Assembly: GCA_016179055.1 (NCBI GenBank)
Contig: JACOSC010000164.1
Coordinates: 1 to 47,172, forward strand
Source of the DNA: Acidobacteriota bacterium
Lineage (GTDB): Bacteria > Acidobacteriota > UBA6911 > JACOSC01
Length of the DNA: 47,172 nucleotides
Direction of reading: 5' to 3'
In this document: piece by piece, positions 7,673 to 17,480 of the stretch
How the letters are laid out: the number at the start of each line of letters is the position of its first letter
Position numbering within the stretch: the stretch's first letter is position 1
Position numbers and translations under genes: made by a program
The notes under the pieces: generated by a model
Told to the model about the DNA's origin: nothing
Databases searched by the model: none
The model's input: only the letters and a program-made list of their open reading frames with translations

Positions 7673-8200
7673 CCGTTGTTCAAGCTACCGCGAAAGAGCC
7701 CTATGAGCTTAACCGACGGATGGAAGCCGAGGAACGGCCAGAGAAAACCCGGGGAATCATGCCTGGAGGTAGTTCTCGCGCAGCGGAGCACTGCCAATGA
7801 GGCTGGGGCCTGGTACGGCGAACGAGCCGGATTGTTCCAGTCCCCAGCCCCCCGGGTGACTGGGCCCGTCTGGCAGGGCCAGTCCCCTTGTACTTGGCCT
7901 GCGTTTCCCAATGTGTGTGCTATAATTTCTGGCACGAGAAGGAGGGAGAAAATCCGTGAATGGGTGATGCATGAACCGCTAAGGGACTTGGAAATAATTA
8001 AATATCCCAGAGTAGGGGCAGGCTCCCGGCGCCTGCGCTTCGAGGTTCTGTGGCAGAAAAGCCCGAACGGCGGGCACAGGCGCCCCCCTACATTGCCTGG
8101 TATAGTTTATTTTTTCAGAATCCCTAGGGCGCCAAGAGCGCCTGACGAGGATTCTACTTGGCGTCTTGGCGGTTCATCCGTGTTTTTCTGTGGAGGGGAA
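7673..8200 (+). other. Intergenic region with extended -10 promoter and inverted-repeat element
   Basis: No gene is supported, although the frame of the next gene is open upstream. An extended -10 (TGCTATAAT, 7918-7926) is followed by a strong AAGGAGGG at 7940-7947. After that come only two three-codon frames (GTG AAT GGG TGA and ATG AAC CGC TAA). From 7970 to 8178, imperfect inverted arms (ATGAACCGC.. and ..GCGGTTCAT) enclose a second inverted pair near 8011-8036 and 8080-8099. This looks like a small repeat element. The real ribosome-binding site of the next gene is GGAGGGG at 8192-8198. Confidence 0.45.
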
Positions 8201-11200
8201 ATGAGTTGGAAACTTGTCGCCCTATTCGTTATCTTATGCCCGCTACTTGGCGCCACGCTCGATGCTCAAGAAATTCAAAGCAACCCTTTGATGAAAGAAT
8301 ACAACCAAGCCTGGCGGCTCACCGGTCAACAGAAATACGATGACGCCTTGGTGGTCCTGAAGGAGATCATCGCCAAAGACAAGACCTTTTATCGAGCCTA
8401 TGCGGGTGTCGCCGAAGCTTATAATGGGAAAAAGGACCTGGCCGAAGCCGAGCGCTATTTTCATTTGCTTCTGGAACAGGATGGACAAAATGGGCTTTGT
8501 TTCTATGGACTCGGAAAGGCTTACGATGCCAGGAAAGATTACCACCCGGCGAGAGAACAGTACAAAAAATGTATCGAGCTCGCGCCCGATTGGTACGGGT
8601 GTTATTGGGCGATGGTGCAAAGTTTCTTAGACGAGCACAATCGGGGTGGAGTAGTTAATTGGGTCGAAGCCGTTGATTATTTCAAAAAGAGAGGTGGCGA
8701 ACACCCGGATAATCCGGCCCTCTATTTGGCCCTAGGCATGAGCTACCAGACACAAGGTCATTTGCTGGAAGCATTGCGGGTATATGAGATAGGACTGGAG
8801 AAGGCCACGAAAAACCAAGACGTTGAGTTGCAATATAGATTGGTTTGGGGACTAGGATGGACGAACCAGGGTCATGACAATACAAAATCTCTGGAACGGT
8901 TTGAGCAGGCGTTAAGACTCGTCGAGGCGATGGGGGATGAAGCTGAAAAAATCTCTACAGTGATGTGGATAGGAGCCGCTCATTTGAGTCTTGGCGATCA
9001 CCGGCAAGCCGTGGAGCATTACCAGCAGGCGCGCAGGCTGGCTCGTGAGGCCGGACATAAGTGGTGGGAAGCTTCCGTCATGAGAGACCTGGGAGTGTTT
9101 TATGCAGAGCATGGCAACGACAGAAAAAAAGCCTTAGAATGGTATGAACAAGCGCTAAGAATCTTTCAAGAGATCGGAGATTTACACTGGCAGGTTAAAT
9201 TGTTAGAAAGTATTGCAGCGGCCCATCGAGAGGCCGGCGACGACCCGCGGGCCTTGGAACATCTCCAGAGGGCACTTAAATTGGCTCGTGAAGGCGAAGA
9301 GATAGGGGGGAAGGGGCGATTCAGCAATCCCTGGCAATCTTCTATGGCTTGCGTGGGAACCTCGAGAAGGCTATAGAGCACTATGAAGGGGCCTTAAAAG
9401 TCTACCGACAGATGAGGAACTCTATGGCGCAAGCCATCACGGTGTCGGACTTTGGCGGGATTTATCAACGAGCCGGCAACTACCGGCAAGCCCTGGACAA
9501 CTATCAGCAAGCCCTGCAAATGCATACGGACGTAACCGGGAATAAACTACACCAGGCCTTTGCGCTGCGACGCATCGCAGTGGTTTATTCTGAGCTCGGT
9601 GATTACACACGGTCCCTGGACTATCAGAACCGTTCGGTGCAACGTTTCCAAGAGGAAGGCTATCGGCATTACGCCGGCGCGGGCATTGGAAACATCGGAC
9701 ATATCTATCGGCTTCTGGGCGATTATGCGAGAGCTTTGGAATGCTATGAGGAGTCGCTAAAGAGCGCCAGAGAATTTCATGACAAAAAAGAAGAGGAAAG
9801 GAATCTATCGAGCATCGGAGACTTATACATTCGCCGGGGGGAATACGCCAAAGCGCAGCAGCATCTGGAACGGTCCTTGCAACTGGCCGGGGAAACAGGA
9901 AACTTTCTCTTCAAGGGAGGCTGCTTAATTCATTTAGGGGAAGTCTACAAACGCACGGGCGACTACACGAAGGCGCTGCAATACCTGGAAGAAGGGATGA
10001 AGGTCCTGAAAGGACAAGGGCACAAATATCGTCTGGGGCAGGGATGGAATAGCTTAGGCGATCTTTACCTGGGCCTGCAGCGGCCGAATGACGCCATCAA
10101 ATGTTTTGAAACGGCCTTAGCCATCGGCAAGGAGACCGGCGTATTGGAGATCGTTTGGGAAGCCCAGAGCGGACTGGGCCGAGCGCAGGAACAGAAAGGC
10201 GGCTACACGGAAGCCTTGGATCATTATGGGGCCGCGATTAACGCCATCGAAAATATACGCAGTCAACTTCAACTGCCGGAGCAAAAATCCAGCTTCCTGG
10301 AAAGTAAACTCAAAGTCTACGAAAGGACGGTCGATCTAGTGGCCCGGCTGAATGAAAAGGATCGAGCCCAGGGGTTTGACCGACAAGCTTTTGCCTATGC
10401 GGAGCGCGGGAAAGCGCGCGCCTTTCTCGATCTATTAGCCGAAGCCAAAGCCCATGTGGAAGCGGGCATTGACCGCGACTTGCTGCAGAAGAGGTATCAT
10501 TTAACGGCACAATTATCTAAGGGGCAGACCCGTCTGCGCGACGCGTTCGTCAACACCGATAATCAAACCAATCCCTCCCAATCTAAGACCTCAGCCGATA
10601 CGTTTACAGCCACACTGGTGGAGAGATTAAAAAAGGAGCAGGTCGCGTTTGAGAAAGAATCGGAACAATTGCAAAGGGAAATTCGCCGGCGGAATCCTAA
10701 ATATGCCGACGTGCACTATCCGCAGCCGATCGCCTTGGAGCAGGCGCAGAAACTCTTGGACGAAGAATCTGCCTTGCTGGAATACGTCATCGGGGAGGAT
10801 TCTTCATTTCTTTTTGCCATTACCAACCGTGCGTACCGGCTCTACAAACTGCGGCCGAGCGCCGGCTCTTTAACCGTGCAGGTAAAAGAACTGCGAGCCC
10901 TTATTATGAAAACGACGGACCCGCTCGATCAGGCGCTCGGTGGCTATGCGCGGGAATTTTCCCGCCGGGCCGGCGATCTGTATCAAGTGTTGGTGGCGCC
11001 GGCGGAAAAGCTGCTGGCTGATAAAAAGCGCTTGATAATTGTTCCGGACGGCGCGCTGGTCTATTTGCCGTTTGAAGCCTTGCTGTCGAGCCCGCATAAG
11101 GCCGCGGCTATGGATTTCACCAAACTGTCCTACCTCATAAAAAAGTATTCGATCCAGTACGCGCCCTCGGCGACCGTTTTATCTACATTGAAAACCCCTG

Positions 11201-11886
11201 GCGAAAAGGCCCCCGTTAAACAAAAAGAGTTCTTGGCGTTTGCCGATCCGGACTACCAGGGCCGGCGAAAGGCCGGGCCGGTGCAGCGGAGTATGACCCG
11301 CGGCGTGGTGCAGGGAACGCTCGCCCGGCTGCCCTACAGCGGGATCGAAGCCAAGTCCATCGCTAAAATCTTTCCCCCCGGCGAATCGGATCTATTTCTC
11401 CGAAGAAAAGCCAGGGAGGACATAGTGAAAACCGGTGTGGATCTCTCAGCGTACAAGAACATTCTGTTCTCGGCGCATGGGCTGCTGAATGAGGAGCGGC
11501 CGCAGTTCTCCTCGATTGTCCTAACGCTCGAGGATACTTCTACGGAAGATGGCTTCCTGCAGGTCCATGAAATCTTCAATCTGAAGCTGAACGCGGAGTT
11601 GGTCGTGCTGTCGGCTTGCCAGACGGCGCTCGGCAAACAGGTCCGCGGTGAGGGGCTGATTGCACTGAGCCGGGCGTTTATGTACGCCGGCACACCGTCG
11701 GTGGTGGCGAGCCTGTGGGAGGTGTCGGATCCTTCGACGGCCGTTCTCATGAAGCATTTCTTCACGGATCGTCATCGGCTGGATAAAACCGACGCGCTGC
11801 GGCAAGCCAAGCAACAGATGATGAAATCACGTCGGTACGCCCATCCGTTTTACTGGGCCGGGTTTGTTCTAATCGGTGAAAGGTAA
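8201..11886 (+). CDS. Exported TPR-CHAT protease-like protein, frame broken at a G6 tract
   Basis: Translation from the ATG at 8201 gives a signal peptide (MSWKLVALFVILCPLLGATL) and then TPR units to about codon 368. At the G6 tract 9305-9310 the TPR pattern jumps to the -1 frame, continuing GEGAIQQSLAIFYGLRGNLEKAIEHY. One added G would join both parts into a protein of about 1228 residues. The second part holds roughly ten more TPRs, a helical linker, and a complete CHAT domain (~residues 480-845 of that part). Its catalytic His is in SAHG (11476-11478) and its Cys in SACQTA (11617-11619). CHAT proteins are caspase-like cysteine peptidases or scaffolds. The signal peptide places this one in the periplasm or outside, so the target is not a cytoplasmic effector. 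The restart at 9349 uses TTG without a clear ribosome-binding site. The break may be a mutation, slippage or a sequencing error. Confidence 0.8.
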
Positions 11887-11908
11887 GTTAGGCCACTACG
11901 CGGTCGCT

Positions 11909-12320
11909 GAAGTTTGGACATTGGGCATGCAGTGGAGTGCCGCGTACCACCCAAAGCTTCGCTGGGTGGAAGCGGCTTCCAGCCGCTTGCAGGAGTTTGT
12001 ACATTTTATGGGGTCCCGCAGGGTGGGAGAGTCAGCTTGTCTTCGAAGCCGGAAGAGCCCCGCTCTGCGGGGCGAAAGCATAAAGCCTGGGGTGGAGCGT
12101 AGCGGAACCCCAGGGTGTGAGAACGTGAAATGAGCACAAGCCCCGACAAGGTCGGGACGACAGCGCCATACCGGAGGAACGCCAACCTGCTGTCGCCCCG
12201 CAGAGCGGGGCTTATAGTGTAGGAGTGACGCGTTCCTGGGGCTCACGCCCCAGGCTTTATGCTGTCGCCCCGCAAGGCGGGGCTAGGCGCTTCGGGCCAC
12301 CAAAATGACCAAACTCCAGG
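11909..12320 (+). mobile_element. Modular palindromic element (i)
   Basis: The ends are inverted: GTTTGGACATT near 11912 and AATGACCAAAC near 12305. Between them lie a palindrome of GCCCCGC..GCGGGGC type (12057-12073), a CCTGGGG..CCCCAGG hairpin (12088-12116), a short core, a second GCCCCGC palindrome (12194-12210), a second CCTGGGG hairpin (12235-12254) and a third palindrome (12266-12282). The same order of parts recurs in four other elements. The right end abuts the truncated toxin fragment at 12340-12503, so this element may have truncated that gene. No protein is encoded. Confidence 0.6.
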
Positions 12321-12339
12321 GGTTCCGTTCGGGGACCTG

Positions 12340-12503
12340 TATGCGCTAGGCACATCTTTTCCAATACTCCCTAAGAAGGGAATGATTTCATCATCTAGCA
12401 TCCCGCGCCGCCCGGCATCGTAGCCAATCTGCCGTACACGCACACGCCAACCCTGAAGTGACTCGCGTTGATTCTTCGGGATATTTTCATCCAAGACGTT
12501 CAC
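12340..12503 (-). pseudogene. PIN-like (DUF5615-type) toxin, N-terminal fragment
   Basis: Starting at a GTG that overlaps the antitoxin stop (GTGA, 12500-12503), the frame reads VNVLDENIPKNQRESLQGW and continues to GMLDDEIIPFL. This matches the N-terminal part of the small PIN-like toxins that accompany DUF433 antitoxins (usual start M..LVDENIP.SQ..LLR.WR). After about 45 residues the similarity stops near the end of a palindromic element. The usual middle and C-terminal parts (FFTRD...) are missing. It is most likely dead. Confidence 0.6.
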
Positions 12504-12663
12504 AAGGAAGTCGGCTCCAGTATGAACTCATCGGCATGATGAAGCAGCGCTTGGCTGACCAACTCGACCGCTTCTTTGATGGCCGCCTTGGTGATACTGC
12601 CGTGCCATTCTTCGACGATCGTTTCCCAGGCCATGCCACTGGCCACTTGGTCGAGAACATCTA
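12500..12663 (-). pseudogene. DUF433-type antitoxin, C-terminal fragment
   Basis: The minus-strand frame encodes DVLDQVASGMAWETIVEEW and then SITKAAIKEAVELVSQALL, the helix-turn-helix core of DUF433 antitoxins. The expected N-terminal strand (the CHGKPCIRG region) is absent. Its place is taken by a copy of the 22-nt dispersed repeat at 12663-12684. With the overlapping toxin fragment it forms a broken toxin-antitoxin operon, cut at both ends by repeats. Confidence 0.65.
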
Positions 12664-12684
12664 ACCACAAAGACACGAAGACAC
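12663..12684 (+). repeat. 22-nt dispersed repeat, copy 2
   Basis: Exact reverse complement of 259-280. It lies at the truncated 5' edge of the DUF433 fragment. Confidence 0.75.
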
Positions 12685-12717
12685 AAAGTATCTTCGCAAT
12701 AAATCGGGGCCATATAT

Positions 12718-12756
12718 CAACCACCGGCTAATGGCTGGAAACCCTCCCGGTTTCAG
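12718..12756 (+). repeat. REP-like repeat containing GGAAACCCTCC
   Basis: About 37 nt match the reverse complement of 30325-30362 with one or two differences. The core is a near palindrome of GAAACC(C)..GGGTTTC type followed by CCAGCCATTAGCCGGTGG. It is intergenic in both places. Confidence 0.65.
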
Positions 12757-12808
12757 CGGGATTCCTGACTGGGTGACCATTAATGGGCGACGCGACACCT
12801 TCCTTTGT

Positions 12809-13651
12809 CTAATCCAAGTTGAAAATCCGCCGCGCATTTTGGTAGAAAAATTTATCACATACCTCCGGCGGCAAGTTGAGCGCGCGGGCTTGTTCAACGC
12901 ACTTGTCAAAGGGCAACTGCGGAAAGTTGGTTCCGAACAGCACTTTATTCTGCCCGTATGTAGAAAGATAATGTATTAGTTGAGGCGGGTAATAACGCGG
13001 TAAGTAAGCCGAGGTGTCAATGAAGACATTTTCATGTTTCCAGGCGAGGCCGATCATCTCATCGGTCCATGGATAGCCGATATGCCCGCCCACGATCTTC
13101 AGCTCTGGAAACACTAAGGCCACCTCATCCAGGTAAGGCACGGGGCGTCCGGGCTCGGAGGGCATCAGCGGGCCGGTATGTCCCACTTGTGTGCAAAATG
13201 GAATGTCAAGCTCAATGCACTTTACATAGAGAGGAAAATAAAACTTGTCGTTGGGTGGGCGATTCCACAACCATGGAATTACCCGCAGCGCCTTAAAGCC
13301 TAAGTCCTTAACCGCATGTTCCAATTCGCCGACCGCTTGCACGGGGTTTTCAAGATTCACGGCCGCCACGCCGACAAATCGTCCGGGAAATTGTTGAACG
13401 GCTTCGGCCACTTCTTCATTACTTAAAATCCACTGCCCCGGGCGGCGCCAAGCCGACAGCAGCGCCGTTTGCACTCCGGCTTTATCCATGAGAGCAACCA
13501 TGTCCGCCGGCGTTGCGCCCGTTTCCAAAATTTGCGCGGTCCCCGATTGCCGCATTAAGCGAGCCACTTCCGGCAAGCGGCCGGCAAAGTTCTTGTGCGG
13601 GACTTGCGCCCAGGCATCGATGATCGGACAATAGGTCGGCTGTGCTGTCAT
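12809..13651 (-). CDS. Amidohydrolase-family (Amidohydro_2) protein
   Basis: The 280-residue protein reads as a TIM-barrel amidohydrolase of the Amidohydro_2 type. Strands and loops include GFKALRVIPWLWNRPP, PFCTQVGHTGP (His158), LKIVGGHIGYPW (His190) and KVLFGTNFP. Two usual metal-ligand motifs are altered: the N-terminal D-x-H-x-H reads DAWAQVP, and the late Asp of GSDFP is Asn242 in GTNFP. I recall a related subgroup that shares exactly these changes, so it is probably functional but with a different or absent metal site. The substrate is unknown. It lies 58 nt downstream of the ATP-grasp-like gene on the same strand, so they may be co-transcribed. Confidence 0.8.
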   Translation of the reverse strand: MTAQPTYCPIIDAWAQVPHKNFAGRLPEVARLMRQSGTAQILETGATPADMVALMDKAGVQTALLSAWRRPGQWILSNEEVAEAVQQFPGRFVGVAAVNLENPVQAVGELEHAVKDLGFKALRVIPWLWNRPPNDKFYFPLYVKCIELDIPFCTQVGHTGPLMPSEPGRPVPYLDEVALVFPELKIVGGHIGYPWTDEMIGLAWKHENVFIDTSAYLPRYYPPQLIHYLSTYGQNKVLFGTNFPQLPFDKCVEQARALNLPPEVCDKFFYQNARRIFNLD

Positions 13652-13709
13652 GATTTACCTCAACCCTTCGGTGGATGGGCCGGCTTTGCCATGAGGCCGC
13701 CGGCGCCGG

Positions 13710-14915
13710 CTACGCACGGGTCGCTTCGTCCGGGAAAAAAGCCAGTCCATGCCCGGTCCACGGATCGGTCTTATTGTAAGCGCACCCCATGAGGCGTCCA
13801 CGGCTCATGCGCGGCAGTGTCATTACGCAGACCGGTTGATCCAACCATACGTACATCAAACGGATTTCACAGTGAACGGCGCCATCCAAGGCGGCTATGG
13901 CTGGCGCGAAATGAATCTTTTCCTGCAAAACGAACGCACTTCGCTCGGCGGCGGGGATGCGCGCAATCATAGGCTCGGTCAGGTCCAGCTCAAGGCCGCG
14001 TCCACTAAAAGAAAAAAGCGGTTTCAAAATATAATTGTCGAGATCATACGGTAGCGGGTTGACCTGATCGAGGAAATAACTTTTGGGAACGTTGCGGTGC
14101 TTAAGGTAGGGTAGTGAGAACTTGCTATATTTGAAAAACCAATTGGGATGACCGGCCCATTCAACCTCGAGCTCCTCGTTATACCGGAAATTCATGGCCG
14201 GCTCGTGCGCGGTCAATTCTTCCCATATCACACGATGAAAGATTCTATGGATAGGAATTTCTTTTCCCTGGCCGGTGTAGTAGAGCTTACGTCCGCGCTT
14301 ACGTAATTCCGTGGGACAGGCAATGTTCAATCCTGGGCATAAGCTACGAGTGAGCAGGAAGTCCGGCAAAGTTCCTTGCTCCCAGGGTGTGACATCCACC
14401 AGTGCTACATTTTCAGGATCGTGCCCGTTTAAGACGGCTTGTCGAAACAGGCGTATGAACGCCTGGTCGTCTAGCCCCTCGCAGAGAAACCGCAACGCCG
14501 GATTCAGCGCATACAACGCTTGAAAGTCCTGGCTCAGAAAATATTGAAAGGCCAGCAAGGATGGGAAGCCCTGTAGTTCGGTCAGCATCGGCGTGATGCG
14601 TCCCTCGTTGTCCAGCGCCACCGCATAATCAAACAACAAGAACAACGGATGCGCGTCTTCATGGGGTATCCGGTAAGCCCCTGGGATTATCCGCTCCGCC
14701 TCCACCCAATACGCGGCGTTTCGGCTCAGTTGGTCGATGATGGCGTGGGAGGCGCTGATCATTTCCGAGAGCAGCTCAGTAGGGATGAAGATCGGAGATT
14801 CGGCAATGCGGAAGGGGATGGCGCGGCCTACTCTTTCAGCGGTCCGCTGCACGGCGCGACGGTACTTCGCTTCGGTAAACCTACGATTGAAGTCCTGTCG
14901 ATATTCTGCAATCAC
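13710..14915 (-). CDS. ATP-grasp-like protein of unknown function
   Basis: I chose the GTG at 14915-14913 because GGGAGG lies just upstream at a normal distance. The frame is open further, to an ATG at 14978, but that part runs through a GGGGTC-rich repeat. The 401-residue product has a region NYILKPLFSFSGRGLEL (about residues 310-325) resembling the nucleotide-binding loop of ATP-grasp enzymes. It also has conserved-looking Trp/Tyr-rich segments (EWAGHPNWFFKYSKFSLPYL). I do not recognise a named family. A ligase or kinase acting on a carboxylate is plausible but inferred only from the loop. Its neighbours are an amidohydrolase and a molybdopterin oxidoreductase, also on the minus strand. Confidence 0.6.
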   Translation of the reverse strand: MIAEYRQDFNRRFTEAKYRRAVQRTAERVGRAIPFRIAESPIFIPTELLSEMISASHAIIDQLSRNAAYWVEAERIIPGAYRIPHEDAHPLFLLFDYAVALDNEGRITPMLTELQGFPSLLAFQYFLSQDFQALYALNPALRFLCEGLDDQAFIRLFRQAVLNGHDPENVALVDVTPWEQGTLPDFLLTRSLCPGLNIACPTELRKRGRKLYYTGQGKEIPIHRIFHRVIWEELTAHEPAMNFRYNEELEVEWAGHPNWFFKYSKFSLPYLKHRNVPKSYFLDQVNPLPYDLDNYILKPLFSFSGRGLELDLTEPMIARIPAAERSAFVLQEKIHFAPAIAALDGAVHCEIRLMYVWLDQPVCVMTLPRMSRGRLMGCAYNKTDPWTGHGLAFFPDEATRA

Positions 14916-14996
14916 CGCGCTTGCCTCCCTTGAAAATAGGGGTCCGGGGTCAGGGGCCGGGGGTCGGTCTAATACCACCGGACCGCGCTAATCCCT

Positions 14997-15053
14997 CACC
15001 CGGGCCGCCGGGCCACTATTTTCATCATGGATGGTGGCCCGCAGGGCCGGGTG
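14997..15053 (+). repeat. REP-type inverted repeat
   Basis: CACCCGGGCCGCCGGGCCA is matched in inverse by TGGCCCGCAGGGCCGGGTGG about 20 nt later. This makes a long GC-rich hairpin between the ATP-grasp-like gene and the MITE at 15059. Confidence 0.6.
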
Positions 15054-15058
15054 GCCTA

Positions 15059-15177
15059 CCTTGAAAATAACTCAGCCAAACAGAACCGGGAGCGGTAGCG
15101 ACCGGTTGTACTGCGGCCTACCCACCTCAGCCTACCCACCCGCTACCGCAGGCGGCTCTGTTTTTCATTCGTCGCGG
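15059..15177 (+). mobile_element. 120-bp MITE, copy 1
   Basis: The ends CAGAACCGGGAGCGGTAGCG and CGCTACCGCAGGCGGCTCTG are imperfect terminal inverted repeats. TTGAAAATAACTCAGCC flanks one side and TTTTTCATTCGTCG the other. The whole unit recurs in reverse orientation at 31563-31683 with the same flanks, so the flanks belong to the element. Partial copies lie at 30067-30152 and 46719-46754. Confidence 0.7.
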
Positions 15178-15266
15178 CACCCGTAAGGGACATGAACAAC
15201 GCAGTTGATAACCGTCCGGCCACCTCACGCGGCGATAGAAACCCTGATGGCCCACAGGTGCTTGAT

Positions 15267-17384
15267 TCATTCCAGCGCGGCGATTTCAACCCGCACGTCG
15301 TAAAAAGTTCCGCCGTCTCCCATGTCGGTCAACGCCTGGGAAGTGAGTTGATTGACATTGCCGCCGTCCGGCGAGAACCGGCGCCACCAGATCGAGGGCG
15401 CGACGGCCACTCCGTCGCGGGTGCGATCCGATACAAGGGCCCGCAAGCGTAATTCGCCACGGTCGTTAAACACACGGACGATCGTGCCGTCTTTGATCCG
15501 ACGCGGGCCGGCATCATTCGGATGAATAAAGATCGAAGGCTCCCTCTCATCGCGCCGGAAGCGCGGCAAGTTGGCAAAACTTGAGTTGAGAAAGCTATGG
15601 GCCGGGGGTGAAAGCAGCGCCAGCGGATACCGCTGCGCGAGTCCCTGCACGCCATGCGCGGCTTCCCTGGGTGGAATGTACGTGGCTACGGGCTCCAAGC
15701 CAAGCTTTTCGAGAGCCGGCGCGACAAATTCGCATCGACCAGACGGCGTGGGAAAATTCCCTTCGGCGAAGGGAAGAAACGGGGTCGGCAGATTTAGACG
15801 CACCCATCCCTCAGCCTTTAATCGCTCCAAGGTAACACCGCGCAGCGCCGGATGGTCACTCTGTAAAGCGGCCGCCGCCACCTCTTCGTCCGACTGCTGA
15901 AAAGCGGGCTCGTTAAAGCCCATGCGGGCGGCCAAGCGGCGGAATATTGCCGAGTTGGGTTTCGACTCGCCGAGCGGTGGTATGGCGGGATTGTTGCACA
16001 TCAAGTAATAATGCCCGTAGGGCTTGACCACGTCAAAATGCTCGAGTTGCGTGGTGGCCGGCAAAACAATGTCGGCGAAGTCCGCCGTGTCGGTCTGGAA
16101 ATGTTCGAGGACCACTGTGAAGAGATCTTGACGGCGCAGGCCCTGCACGACCTTCGCGTGGTCCGGCGCTGTCGCGGCAGGATTTGAATTATATACACAA
16201 AGCGCCTTAATCGGGGGATTGTCTAGTTCAGTCAAGGCTTCACCCAGCTTAACCATGTTGACGGTCCGCGGGGCGCCGACGATAAAATCCGGACGCTCCA
16301 GGGCGTCGTAGTTAAGTGGAAAGGCGCCGCTGGTTGAAAGCAGAATACCGCCGCCGGCCTCTCGCCAGGCGCCAACAATGGCCGGCAAGCCGCTGATTGT
16401 GCGCACGGCCATGCCGCCGCCGGCATGCCGCTGCAAGCCATAGTTGATGCGAATCGCCGCCGGCCGCGTCGTAGCATATTCCAGCGCCAGCGCCGTAATC
16501 GTGGAAGCGTTGACGCCGGTCTCTGCGGCTGTCCGTTCCGGTGTCCAGGGCTCCACCTGTCGGCGCAAGTCCTCGACGCCGCTCGTATACTTGTCCAGGT
16601 AATCCCGGTCTTGCAGCCCTTCGCGAAAGATAACGTGCATGATGCCGAGTGCGAGGGCGGCGTCAGTGCCTGGCCAGGGGGCGACGTGCTGATCCGCCCG
16701 TTCCGCGGTCAGCGAACGGAAGGGATCAATGACAACAATGCGCGCGCCGTTCTCTTTCTTGGCTCTCAGTATTTGCGGCCAAATATGAACATTGGAGGTA
16801 ATCGGGTTGGCGCCCCATATCCATATAAGGCGCGCCCGGTGAAAGTTCTCGGGGTCAGTCCCGATCTTTTCGCCAATCGTATACTTGTAGCCGGCGCCGC
16901 CGGCCGTGGAACAGATGGTGCGAGCCAGCAGGCTGGCGCCTAATCGATGGAAGAAGCGGCGGTCCATAGACTGACCTTGCACCAGGCCCATGGTGCCGGC
17001 GTAGCTATAGGGCAGGATGGCTTGGGGGCCCAGAGGCGATGCGCCAATAGCTTTGAAGCGCTCCACGATTTCGGCGAGCGCGGTATCCCAGGATATGCGC
17101 TCAAAGCGGCCTTCGCCTTTCTGGCCGATGCGCCGCATGGGGTGAAGCAGGCGGTCCTGGCTGTACGTGCGTTCCAAGTAGTTCGCAACCTTCTTGCACA
17201 GAAATCCGTTGGTTGTGGGATGATGCGGATTACCGACCACCTTTACGGCCCGCTCGCCCGAGGGCTGCGCTTCGACGCTAACTAATAGAGCGCAGGTATC
17301 CGGACAATCATGAGGGCAGGCGCCTCGTATGGTTTTAATACTGGCAGATTCTACAGCCATAATTGTTTGATCCGACTCGCCCAT
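15267..17384 (-). CDS. Molybdopterin (bis-MGD) oxidoreductase, formate dehydrogenase/polysulfide reductase superfamily
   Basis: The 705-residue protein begins with the [4Fe-4S] motif GACPHDCPDTCALL: Cys23, Cys27 and Cys31, with Cys63 in GFLCKKV. It continues with VRLLHPMRRIGQKGEGRFE-type signatures, the NPITSNVHIWPQI/GARIVVIDP segment for MGD binding, and a C-terminal domain (RIKDGTIVRVFNDRGEL) typical of the family. It lacks a Tat twin-arginine signal, so a cytoplasmic location is likely. No partner Fe-S or membrane subunit is adjacent, which fits the stand-alone members of this family. The first ATG at 17384 and a second eight codons later are both possible, and neither has a strong ribosome-binding site. 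The substrate cannot be read from the sequence. Confidence 0.9.
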   Translation of the reverse strand: MGESDQTIMAVESASIKTIRGACPHDCPDTCALLVSVEAQPSGERAVKVVGNPHHPTTNGFLCKKVANYLERTYSQDRLLHPMRRIGQKGEGRFERISWDTALAEIVERFKAIGASPLGPQAILPYSYAGTMGLVQGQSMDRRFFHRLGASLLARTICSTAGGAGYKYTIGEKIGTDPENFHRARLIWIWGANPITSNVHIWPQILRAKKENGARIVVIDPFRSLTAERADQHVAPWPGTDAALALGIMHVIFREGLQDRDYLDKYTSGVEDLRRQVEPWTPERTAAETGVNASTITALALEYATTRPAAIRINYGLQRHAGGGMAVRTISGLPAIVGAWREAGGGILLSTSGAFPLNYDALERPDFIVGAPRTVNMVKLGEALTELDNPPIKALCVYNSNPAATAPDHAKVVQGLRRQDLFTVVLEHFQTDTADFADIVLPATTQLEHFDVVKPYGHYYLMCNNPAIPPLGESKPNSAIFRRLAARMGFNEPAFQQSDEEVAAAALQSDHPALRGVTLERLKAEGWVRLNLPTPFLPFAEGNFPTPSGRCEFVAPALEKLGLEPVATYIPPREAAHGVQGLAQRYPLALLSPPAHSFLNSSFANLPRFRRDEREPSIFIHPNDAGPRRIKDGTIVRVFNDRGELRLRALVSDRTRDGVAVAPSIWWRRFSPDGGNVNQLTSQALTDMGDGGTFYDVRVEIAALE

Positions 17385-17480
17385 ACCTGTGTGCTGCTAT
17401 ACACGCTCATCGTGAGAAATCTAACATAATTTGTACACAAATACCAAGACTGACCGAGTCACCCAATCGATAAAGTGGCA

